Source: Strigomonas culicis (lineage: Eukaryota > Euglenozoa > Kinetoplastea > Trypanosomatida > Trypanosomatidae). From it: 50,674 nt of DNA. Below are positions 25,240-37,200 of the stretch, in pieces; position 1 is the first letter of the stretch; the number at the start of each line of letters is the position of its first letter. The notes below the pieces were generated by a model. It was given only the letters and a program-made list of their open reading frames with translations, made no database searches and was not told where the DNA came from. Where the stretch lies: assembly GCA_000482145.1 (NCBI GenBank), contig AUXH01000036.1, positions 10,001 to 60,674 on the forward strand, in the 5' to 3' direction. Made by a program: the position numbers and the translations under genes.

Positions 25240-28200
25240 ATGTCATCCACGGAAATGCGGCTACAGGAGGCCAAAAAGTGCCTTGAAACGTCGATGGATA
25301 CCTTCTTGAGAGTCAACAACAACACCACGAACGGCAGCAGCAAGGCCGGGATCGTCCGCGCGCAGCAAGAGGTGCAGGAGCAGCTGAACAACTTGCGCTA
25401 CGCGGCCCTCGTCGTGTACGAGGCGAGCCACCACGATCCGGTGGTGGGGGTGGAGGGCGACGACAGCAGACGTCCGCCGCAGTCGGAGCCGCAGCAGCAG
25501 CAGCAGCAGCAGGGTGGGGACGGTGCCGCGGCCGGCCACACGACGCGCGCCAAGATGAGCGGGGGCAAGGGTAGGCTGGCCACGCTGGCCAGCACGAGCG
25601 CCGCGATGGTGACGCCGCCGTCCGTGCGGCCCAGCCAGCAGCAGCAGCTGCAGGAGGGGGCACTCGCGCCCTGCAGGATGAAGAAGACGCATGCGACGCG
25701 GACCGCATCGAAGGAGGAGAAGGAGCGCCAGGTCGCGTCCGCGCCGCTCTCCTCCTCGACGGGCGCAAAGCGGGCGCCGACAAAGCCGACCGCGCGACCG
25801 TTTCTCAAGTCCCTGCAGAGCATCCAGGCGGAGGAGGGCGGCGGCAGCCACGGCCTCTGTGCGCAGCGGACCCCGCCGCTGCCGAGCATTCCGACCGGCG
25901 ACGACGCGGCGGCGCACCCCCCGAAGAGCGGGGGCGGCGGCGCGGGGCCGGCCGCCATGGCGGCGACGCGCACGAGTCTCTCGCGGCTGAGCGTGGCACT
26001 CACGTACGTCCGGCAGTGTGTGCGGCTCGCCGAGCGGTCCATCGGGAAGGGCATGTACCGCGAGGCGGCCTCGCTGTTCCTACAGAGTGCGCACATCGAT
26101 GAGGACGTGGCGCTGCTGCGCTACATCGCGGACCAGCTCATCGCCCACGATTACTACTCCGCGCACCAAAACGGTATGCACCGCCCCTCGACGCAGTCGG
26201 GGGTCTCCAGCAAGGAAGACGAGATGTGGGAGAAGCTGCGGAAGAAACCTGTGCTGGGCGCCGCAAAGGAGGACGACGACGAACGGAAGGCCGGGGACCT
26301 GGACGACGCGGATGAGGAGCTGCCGTACGCCCTGCGCGCCTACTGCCTCCTGCAGAGCTACGACTCCCTCTGCGACGTGTGCGCCTTCTACCAGCTCGCG
26401 GACACCGACCCCTTCTCCGACCAGCAGCTGCAGCCCAGCGGCAGCGACGGCCCGGGCAACACGAACGACACGCTGTGCAGCCTTATGGAAGGGCTCGTGC
26501 ACCGGGTGTGCCACGTGCTGGCGGTGCCGTGCGTGCACGCCGGGTCGGTGTACACGATCCACGTCCCCATCGCCGACTCCGCACGGTTGCCAGCAGCAGC
26601 GACGGACACCGCGGCGGGAGGCGCCAACGCGGCGGCCGCCGCTCCACCGCAGCCGGACGCAGGGCCCCGCCTGGAGGAAAAGAAGGAGGTGATCGGCATC
26701 TCCGTGTACGAGCTGATGGCGGTGCGGGAGCGGCGCTTTGTGGAGAACACCGCCCTCCTGCCGCAAGACAAGGTCAAGAAGTACCGCGTGGCAAACGTCA
26801 TCACCAAAGCGCTCTTCTCCACCCTCGTCTATGTCTACCAGATGGTGCAGCTCTTCTTGAGGCGGCGGCTGCAGGAGCTCGAGGCGGTGGCGCGGGAGAT
26901 CCAGCCCCGTCCCGGCGCGGCGCCGTCCGGCTCCGCGGAGAGCCTGCAGTCCTACCACGATGTGCTGGCCTTCACCTGCTGCGACCAGGTGGTGCAGCTG
27001 CTCTCCGCGCTGCTCAGCATCTGCGAAGGGGCCTACGACCGCACCTTTCTCGAGCTCGCGACGACGGACTACCTACCCTTCCGCATCCAGCTGCAGGAGA
27101 GCCTTGCGTCCACACTGCAGCATTTCGGCCACGCGGCGCAGGCCGCGCGGGTCGCGACGCGCGCCTTCATCAAGACGCGGGAGCTCATGGACGTGGAGTA
27201 CCTCGACGTGGTGCTGCCGGACGCGGCCGCGCAGGACACCCTCGAGTGCGGCGCGCAGCAGGCGTTGCTGCTCCATGCCAGCTACAGCTGGCTGCACGCG
27301 ACCTTTGCGGGCGCGCCCGGGCCGGACGACGACGCCGAGGAGGCCACGGACGATGGCGAGCCGCCGCACTCCAGGAGCGCCAGCAACGCCGCGACGGGGA
27401 ACAACTTCCTCTTCCTGGCGGACGATGCGGTGGTGACAGAGATGCGGGCGGAGCCCTTTCTCGCGCAGGCACCCGAGTCGGGGACGGCGCTGCTCGACGC
27501 CGCGTGGGAGCTGCTGGCGAAGCGCGGCAAGCTGCCGCGCGAGGCGAGCCACAGCAACGAGTCCCACCGGCTCAGCCGGCTACGGCAGCGCTTCCCCACG
27601 CTCATTCTCTCGCTGCTGAGCCGCCTGCTATCCGTGACGCCGCCGGAGGACGGCGGCGCACCGCACGGGACCGGCAACGGCGGCAGCGCCAACGCCGCGG
27701 CGGAGGGGCCGCCCTCCCCGTCGCGCGCCACCGCGAAGCGCGTCGCGCCCTCCTCCCGCCGCTCCTCCTTCCACCCGCCCTCGACGCTGGAGGGCGGCGG
27801 CGGCGTGTCGGCCGTGCGCCGGCGGCTGAAGCAGCTGCAGGACAGCGCGCTGGCGGCGCTGGGACTTCTGTTCGAGACCGCGTCCGTGCAGCTGGTCGAG
27901 CGTGGCCAGGCGGGGGACGCACCGGCGTCGTCGGCGCTGTCCTTCTTCCAGGGCATCACCGCGCTCTTTCCATTCCCCCCTTCCGTCGTGACGGACACGA
28001 TGGAGGCCTACGCGAGGCACCAGGAGGCGCGGGAGAAGAACCGGCAGAAGGCCGCGCGCACGCGGCAGCAGGAGGTGGAGGCGGCGCGGGAGGCCCAGCT
28101 GCGCGAGGAAGAAGCCCTCGCGAAGAAGAACAAGAAAAAGAGGGGCGGGCGGAGCCCCGGCGAGTCCATCAGCGGCGGCGGCAAGGCCAAGACGGGCACT

Positions 28201-31200
28201 GGCAATGCCATGACGAGTAGGAAGCAGAGCCTCTCCCCGGGCGGCCGCAAGGGCAGCGTCGGCGCGACGAAGGACGCGCGGCAGGACTTTGTGCTTCAGA
28301 AGGACGCAGAACTCCGCGCCGCGATTGTGTTTGAGAAGCTGTTCCCCCACCTGTTCGCACCGCAGCAGGCGGCGGCCTCGGCCGCGAAGAAGCACGACCG
28401 CACCGCGGCGGCCGTCGTGGTGGAGGATGAGGTGGAGGGCGAGCTGCTGCTGCTGCTGCGCCTCTACTATCTCTTTTTCCACACCAAGAACAGCAACGCC
28501 TATATTCGTCTCGGCGCGCTCCTCAAGCACTTGGTGGGGCAGCACAGCCGCGCCGCCGCGCTCACTGTGGGCAAAGCCGCCACGGGCCGGCGTAACAACG
28601 CGGAGGACCGTCGCATGGAGGTGTTCGTCGAGATTGCGCTCGACGCGATTGATCTCCTGCAGAAGCTCAAGTATGCCATTTGCATCACCACGGGCTACGA
28701 GCTCTACGAGGTGCTGCAGCACCCGTCCTTCAAGCCGCTGGAGGAGATGGTGGCACGGGAAGACGCCGCGCCACCGCTGTCGCGGCTTCTCATCGCCGCG
28801 GCGGACCGCTTTGATATCCTCGAGATTCTCTTCCTCCGCAGCGCGGAGAAGGGCGAGGAGGGGGAGGAGGGGGGCACCGACGTGCCGACACGCGACGGCG
28901 CCGCGGCCGAGACAGCCGCCCGCACCAGGGACGGCGGTGAACACGACGGTGCACCGCGCGAGTCGGTCAGCTACGCGCCGCGCGACGACCACCGTACCGT
29001 CCTCTACTGGATCACACGCCTTCAGGAGAGGCAGGCGGAAGTGCGCGACGCACAGTTCTACACGACCCATCTGATGGAGACGGCTGCGGCAGCAGCAGCA
29101 GCAGGGAGCAGCGGTGCCACGCCCCAGTCCCGGCTCCTCGCCATCGCCGACGAAAAGCCGTTTCCGCTCTGCAGTATCTATCTGCCGGTCGCCCAGCGTC
29201 TGAGCGCCCTCGCGGTGCGCTGCGGCATGTGCGCCACGACCGTCGGCCCGCATGCGCCGCTGCACGCCGCGACGGCGACGCTGCAGTACGGCGTGGCCTC
29301 CATGGTGGAGGGCATCCTGCTCGACATCAGCGTCTTCCTGCAGGAGGAGAGCACGCAGTGCATCCAGTGGCGCCGCGCGGAGCAGCAGGTGCGCGACCAG
29401 CTCGGCATCAGCAACTCCTTCATGACCCTCTATAACCTCTCGCAGCGCGCGCCGGGGAAGGTCACCTTCGGCGACGGCACCGGGCCCAAGCCGTTGACGC
29501 TGCTCGACTTCCTCACACCGCTCTTCGCGGAGCACAGTGCCGCCGCCGGTGCGCTGACCACCACCACCACCACCACGACGCACGACGACATTGATTGGAG
29601 TGACGATGCGCTGGACGAGAAGGAGGAAAGCAACTATGTGAAAATCACGCTCGGCGCCAGTGAGGCGCAGCTCCGGAGCGGCCTCGCGAACCCACTCGCG
29701 CTGGCGCGCACGGCGCTGCATCTCGCCTCCACGATGACTGACCAGCTGGGCAGCCTCCAGGAGCTGGTGCTCGCCCCCTCCGGCGGGCCCGCCGCGGACC
29801 CCACCGCGGCCAAGAGCCAGTCGGCTCTGGGCGCGTCCACCGCGCAGAAGGCAAAGACCTTTGCGAAGCGGCGCAAGTGCAGCCGGGAGAAGCAGCTGCT
29901 GCTGCGCCTCGACCGCAGCCGCCTGACGCTGGCGCTCGTGCGCGCGGCCATGGAGAAGGTGACCGCGCGGCAGGACGCCCTCTACGCGATCCACCAGCCG
30001 AGGCCCGCCGCGACCGTCGCGGGGGAACGGAGGCCTCGGCTGGTGGAAGGAGGAGCGGAGGGCATCCACCTGCGGCGGCGCCGGGCCGCCAAGGCTCAGC
30101 TGTGGCGCTCCCTCTGCGACGTGCGCACCGACCTGACACGCGCGTACATCGAGCTGCGGTGGTACGTCGCGCTCCTGCGCGCACAGACGCAGGCGTACCA
30201 GCAGCGCGAGGAGAACATCCAGGTCCTTCTCTACCGTCAGCTGCGCACGGATGTGTTCGGGTCCACGACCGCGAAGGAGACCCGCATCCTCGACACCCTC
30301 CTGGCGGAGGAGCCGGACATCCCCAGCAACGTCGCGGAGGAGGAGGCGCGGCTGCGGCAGTGGGCGTTCCAGAACCCCTACTTGAAGGCGATGGTGCTCC
30401 TGTTCCTCGCCACCGTTGGCGTCACCACCAAGGGCGGTGGCGACGGCGCGGAGGGCAGCGGGACCTCGCCGCTGCAGAAGCCGCGCAAGGAGCAGAAGGA
30501 GCTGATGGACGCGGCGATGCGCGTGCTGTCCGAGGTGAAGTGGGACGGCAGCACCTCGCTCTCCTTCTCGCCAGCCGGGCGGGCCCGCGCGGCGGCGGAG
30601 CCCCCCGCGGCCGCCACGACCGCCAAGGCGGCGGACAGCAAGGAGCGGGAGAAGTCGTCGTGCTATTCACTCGTCCTCATGTGGGCCTACGCCGCGTCCT
30701 GCAGCAGCCGGCTGCGCCTCCTCAGCCACGCGACCGCGGCGCGCGGCATGCTGTACCAGACCTTCATTCTCTCCCCCGACGGCAGCGGCACGCCGCCGCC
30801 GGAGACGTCCCAGCACCCGTACCGCCTCCAGCTGAACGAGGCGGCCGTGCAGCACAGCTCAGAGACCGTCCTGCTCATGTTCGCCCAGTCGCTCGTGGAG
30901 CTGAGTGAGGCGGAGGTGGGCAGGGCCGCGAAGAAAGGGTCCGACACCACGCCCGGCGCCCCCGCGGTGGCGACGTTGCAGAAGGCAGCGCTGCACTCCG
31001 CGTACCGCGCGCTGCTGGCCCTGCGCGTGGTGAGCGATGTATACCAGTCCCAGCAGCAGCAGCAGCAGCACCACGGCGGCGGCGCGCTCAACTCGGGCCC
31101 CCGCACGCTGCAGCTGCTGCTCCGCTGCGGGCAGCAGCTGCTGGAGGCGCTGAAGGCGTCCGTGCTGCTCGACGGCAACTACTCCCCCTTCGCGCTGGAG

Positions 31201-34200
31201 CCGCTCGTGTCGCTCTGCTACGTGATGATCCACCTGCGAGACGCCAACGCCGGCGCGCTCTGGCACGACGCGACGGTGCAGCTGCTGGCAGTGCAGGTCC
31301 TAGAGGCGCTCCGGCGAGCCATCTACCAGGTGCCCTCCGCGGCGGTCATGCCCAGCAGCCACGTCGTGATGCTGAAACAGCTGCTTGCGAAGACCTTTGT
31401 GCACGCGTGGAACCAGACCTACGCGAATCCGTCCCAGCGCCTCCAGCGGTATCAGAAGGAGGTGCTCCAGCGCAACCTGCAGTGTCACCGCGTCTTCGCC
31501 AACGACGCCGCGGCGAGCAACAAGTGGGGCGCGGAGGACGCCGGCGCCGGCGGCAACGATAAGAACGGCAAGCCCACGAACATGAGTATCGCGCTGGACG
31601 GGGCGACCAAGGAGGCCGGCGAGGACCGGCCCGCGGTCAAGGAGGCGCAGTACCCTGGAAAGGAGTACATCCCTACCAGCGCGGCCGATCTATCGCTCAG
31701 TGACTCGATGCCTATCGAGTACGTGGAGCTCCTCGAGCGGATGCTCTTCAGCCACCCCGAGCTGTATTCCTGCATCATGCCCCCACCGGCGCCGCCCAGC
31801 AGTCCCGCCGGCAATGCGCCGAAAAATGCGCCGCCGAAGACGGACTCCGGTGCAGCGAGTGGGGCGAAGGGCGCCTCCCCCCCGACGAGCGCGGGGCTGC
31901 TCTTGTTGGACGCCCTGGGCCTCGGTGCCAGCGCGAGTGCCGTGCTCGCCTTCCTACAGGAGCCGCGCTACCTCACGCACGTGCCGCCGCTGTTCGCGCA
32001 GGCGGGGCTGCTCATGGCGACCGTGGAGCAGCAGAAGGGTGAGTTCAGCGCCGCGGCGGTGGCGGGCGGCGCGGGTGCCGCCCCGGCCGCGGCCGCGGCC
32101 GCGGCCGTCAACGGCAGCGCGCGCACCTCGAGCGGTGGGAGCCCCGGCGTGGCCTTCTCCATCACGACCGCGTTCGAGGATCTTATGCGAAACAACAAGA
32201 AGAGCCCCTACCTCGCGAAGGTGGCGGTGTGCATGATGCTCTATCTCCTCTGCGCGGGAAGTGTGAGTAGCGGCAGCAGCCCCGGCGCGGCGGCGGCGGG
32301 CGGCTCCAGTGGCGGCACGAACTACTACGCGGCAGCGAAGCGTCTTGCCCATCTGGCGGCGGAGATCATTGCGGCAACCTCGGCGGAGATAAAGGCCTAC
32401 CTGGCAGAGCGCATGGTGGTGCTGCGCGCGTGGCTGGTGAACAGCGGCTACACCCTCGCGCTTAACAACAATAATAATAATAACAACAACAAGAACAACA
32501 CCGAAGAACAAGGCGAGGAGGACGAAGAGGGCGAGGAGGAAGGCTCCGCAGGTGCGACATCCCCGAATGAAAACAAGAAGGAGAAGGCGGCGGCGACAAA
32601 GAAGAAGCAAGATGTAAAGAAGAAGAAGGGCGGGAAGGCGCAGCGCCAGAGCCATGGGGATGGCGCCAACGGGAATGGGGACCAGCGCAAGGACAGTAAA
32701 GCGCATGGCGCCGCGGGGGCGCCGCAGCGCAACTGGACGGACGTAGAGCAGCAGATGCTGAAGCAGCTCACGCGCAGCTTCTCGTATGCGCGTCGGCGGG
32801 TGGCCTTCCGCCACCTCCTGCGCCGACACACGCAGTTCAACTTCTTGTTTCAGGCGCAGCTGCATCTGTTGTCCGCCGCCGCGACGCGGCTGGAGAACAC
32901 CGATAGCCGCCGCAAGGACGAGGACCAGGTGGAGCAGAAGCTGTGGGCCCTCGCCCTCAATGACGTCACCGACGTACACGCGGTGCTGACGGCCGCGAGC
33001 AGCAGCACCGCGGCCGCCGCCGGCACCGCCGCAGCCGTGTCCAGCTACGGGCGCGCGCACCCGCTGTCCGGCAAGGGCCGCAAGGCCACCTCCCTGCAGG
33101 TGGCGCCCAGCGACACCCTGGCCTCGGCGACGGAGCTCGCGGTGCAGGTGGTGAAGGAGTGCAAGCGGGCGGCGACGCTGTTCAACTACTGCCTGTACCC
33201 GTCGCGCGCGGCGGCGGCGGTGCAAACGGCGGTCAACGACCTCCGCGCGCATGTGCTGCGGCGCGAGCGGCTGCCGAACCCCCTCCTGCTCTACGATACG
33301 CCGCTGGCACTCCAGGCCGTGCCCGCGACAGCGGGGGAGGACTCGCAGACGGCCGGCTTCGACGGCGGGAACTCCGTGATGGACGGGCTGGACACTGCGA
33401 TCGACACAACGCCGCTCGTGCGCGAATCGACGCGCGAGGTGCTGGCGGCCGTCAGCCCCACGCTCTGCCAGCTCGCGGTGGAGCTGCTCTGCGCCATTGC
33501 GCTCTCCGTGCACGGCTACTGCGACCACCGCCGCGACACCGAGGTGCTGCAGCCGGCGAGCGTCAAGACCGGCACCTACATCACCTCGCGCCCATCGCAG
33601 CTGACCGCCTTCGCCGGCATGGTGCCCTCCCTGGTGGCCTTCGTGTCGCCCGCCGGGCAGTACGAGGAGCGGCGGCACGCGCTGCTGCAGCGGACGGAGC
33701 ACTGGCGCCAGCAGCGGCGCAACATGCGGTACCTCATTCAGTGCGAGGAGGGGGAGCAGGAGGCGCGTGACGCGATCATCATGGAGCATCAGACGGTGCT
33801 GTACAACAAGGTCCACGACGCCTCGGAGCACCTCGATTTCCTCGCGCCGACGCTGGCGAGGATGCGGGCCGACATGCTGGAGTGGCATCAGGAGCAAAAC
33901 GAGGCGGACACGCGCCACCTACGCCAGACAAACGGCACCAAGACGAAGAAAAGGCCACAGTTTGAAGGGGAAGCACTGCCAACGGTGGAACACCAGCAGC
34001 AGCAGCAACAACAGGGGCCGACTCTCATGTTGATGGGCAGTGGACAGAACACGGAGATGACTTACTTCCCGTACCAGCGCATGAACGGCGGTGCACCCGG
34101 GCGCCTGGACAACGCGGGGGACGAGGACACGAAGGGGCCGGACGCGGAAGAGGGGGGCAAGCACTTTCAGTCGCGCCTCCGCGAGCTGCGTCTCGGTAAG

Positions 34201-37200
34201 GACCTACCGGAGGAGCTCCTAATCGAAGACACTCTGATCTTTCTCCTCCGCTGCCTCCAGTTCACACACCCGACCGAGATGCAGGCACTGTGCATCGCCG
34301 CGAACGAGGTCACCCGCGGCCGCTACGCGCTGCAGCTGCTGCCGCTCGCCCTGTGGGCACACCACCTGACGGGGTCAAACCGCAGTGTGGCCGCCATCGC
34401 CCTCCGCACCGAGGTGCAGCTGGCGCTGCAGAGCTCTCCGGTCGGTGAGAGCCTCATGAGCGCCGCCCGCCATGCGTGGCGGCGCTACACTCTCACGGAC
34501 GGCTACCAGCGTGCCGTGCGCCGCCAGCACACCAGTCTACTCCACAAAACAACCCTCGGCTATAGCCGCGCGGTGGCCGCCCTGCAGGCGGGGGACAAGC
34601 AGAAGCCGAGCACCGCCACCACGGGTGAGCTCGACCGCTCTGGCGGCGTGAGGCAATCGCTGAAGGGCGTGGTCGCGCTGTACCAATCCGCCGAGGCCCA
34701 CCTGCGCGAGCGGCGCGAGTTCTACCTCCTCGGGCAGTGTCTGCTGGAGATGGGCTACATGTACATCTGCCACAACAACAAGTCGGAGGCGGAGAAGTAC
34801 TGGCTCAGCGCCCTCGACGCGCTGCTCAGCACGCCCAAGTGCTTCCATCGGTGGTGTCTCGGGGACCTGCCGCTGCGCTGCGCGCCGACGACGGAGGTGA
34901 AGCTCGTGGAGTCCGTCGCCGGTGCCGTCGTGGTCGAGAGCGAGGTGGACATGCGCGCGATCCCCTTCCCGCGGCTCCTTCTCTCGCTGCTCGTGCTGGG
35001 CTACCTCGGGCGGTACTGCTATGTGGAGCAGCAGTCGCGCGCGACGGACGCGGCGGTGTTCGCCGGCCATCTGCTGGAGGAGTACCTCGTCCACGCGCAG
35101 GCCGTCTCCTTCTCGCTCCCATCCCGCATGTGCGACTACGCGGACGTGGTCGTGGCGGATCTGAACAACGTGCTGCTGCCGCAGCGCGCGAGTCAGTCCG
35201 AGGTGCGCGCGTGGCTCCCCGACACCGCCGAGAGCCTCCTCTTCCTCTCCACGCAGCTGAGCGACATGGAGCTGGACGCGAACCATGCGGTGGTGCTCGC
35301 CACCGTCTCGGAGTACATCGCCTACCACTACCTGCAGCGGGTGCAGCCCACGGTCGAGGCGCGCCTGGCGCGCGCGCGGGCGGCCGCACTCGCCGGCAAC
35401 ACGCGCGCGGCCATGCACATCCTGCGCGGCGCCTGCCGCGGGCTGGGCCTGCCCTCGCCCGCGCGGCACCTGCTGGGCGGGGAGGACCTCACGCGCACCC
35501 ACCGCCGCTCCCTCGTCCCCTTCACCGCGGTCGACGCGGCCACCGGCGGCAAGGCGACCACCACCGGCGCGGACCCGCGGCCCAAGGCGGCGGACAGCAG
35601 CGAGGACATCAGCAACGAGAACGTGGAGCTCTTCTACGACAACATGCGGCCGCCGACGGACCCCGCCAACGCGGCCGCGACCAAGGCCTTCCTGCTGCAC
35701 AGCCTCGCCAACCTCAAGTCGGAGTATCTGCAGCCGCAGGCGCTGGCCGCGCTCGGCGGCGGCGCCATCCTGCCGGCCTCGCTGCTGTCCGCGGTGGTGG
35801 CGCAGACCTACGGCTTTGTCCTCGCGAGCCGCGTCGTTCTCACCGTCGCGGACCTCCTCGTCCAGACGCTGTGCGCAGAGCTGACGTACCTGTGGCCGAG
35901 CGACCTCGCCGCCACGAGTGAGAAGGGCCGCGTCGGCAGCGCCGGCTCCGTGCGCGGCGCGGCCGTGGATTCCAAGCGCCCTGCGAGCGCGCACCGCGGC
36001 GCCGCGCAGGCCGGGTGGGTCGGCGCCGCGGCCACCTCCGAGGCCCACGTAGCCGCGGAGTACATCCTCGCGCTCTTTGGTGTGATGGTCGCCTCCGCGG
36101 AGCACGCCACCCCCGGCAAGGCGGCTAGGGGCGCCACCTCCACCGGCAGCAATGTGAAGGGCAAACGCGCCTCCTCCCTGCCCAGGGCAGCCCCCACGAG
36201 CAACGTCACGGAGATCAACGCGGCCAACTACGGGGACGGCTCCCTCCGTCCGGAGGAGCAGCTTGTCATCGCGCTGCAGCGCGCGGAGGCGGTGGCGGCC
36301 TTCCGGCACCAGGCTGGCCTGCTGCGCGCACAGCTGTGGAGCGAGCGCGGCGCGGCCGACGCGGTGCTCCAGCAGCTGGGCGCCCACCTGACGGAGTACA
36401 ACTACTACGTCAACACGTGCGGCGAGTCTGTGGCGGGCGATGCGGCGGCGACGAGCGCCACCCCGTCGCCGCTGTACGGCCGCGGCTTCGGCACCATCCT
36501 GCTGCCGCACTGGCCTTCCTTTCTGGTGACGCTCCGCCACAGCCACTGGGTGCGCGTGCTGCGCCTCATGGCGCTGCAGTACCTGCGCCAGGGCCGCTAC
36601 GGCGCGCTGCCGGCGCTGTGGCAGCAGGCGGCGAACCTCTGTGAGGTCCACGGCGACGCGTACAGCCGGCGGCCCTTTCTCCTGCACGCGTTCACCGCGC
36701 TGCTGCTGCAGGGCGACGTCGCGCAGGCGGTGCTGACCGCGCGCCAGCTCCAGGCCGTCGTGGCGACCGCCGGCGCCCTCCCCCCGCAGGTCGACCCCCT
36801 TCTGGCGTGGTCGCAGGCCGCCGCGACGTGGCTCGCGGAGCGGGACCGGCGCTTCCCGCCGCCGCCCGCCGCGGCGGGGGAGCGGCCGTCCCGCGTCGCG
36901 GCCGCCCGGCGGAAGGCGGACGAGGAGGCGGACGTGACGGAGGCGGCGCAGCAGCGGTACGCCACCTTCGTCGGCACGATGGAGGCGCTCGGGGCGCAGG
37001 CGGCCCGCGCCGGCATCAGCACCCCGGCCTTGTGCAGGGCGCGGAGGCTGCGCGCGGCGCTGCCGCTGCCCGAGCGCCGCACGCTCGCGCAGCTGCGGCA
37101 GGCGGCGCTGCAGCCGCAGGCGGCCGTCGCCTCCATCACCGCCAACACGCGCTACGCGCTGCCGATACACCAGCTCGTCAACCAGATGGCGGAGAGCCTT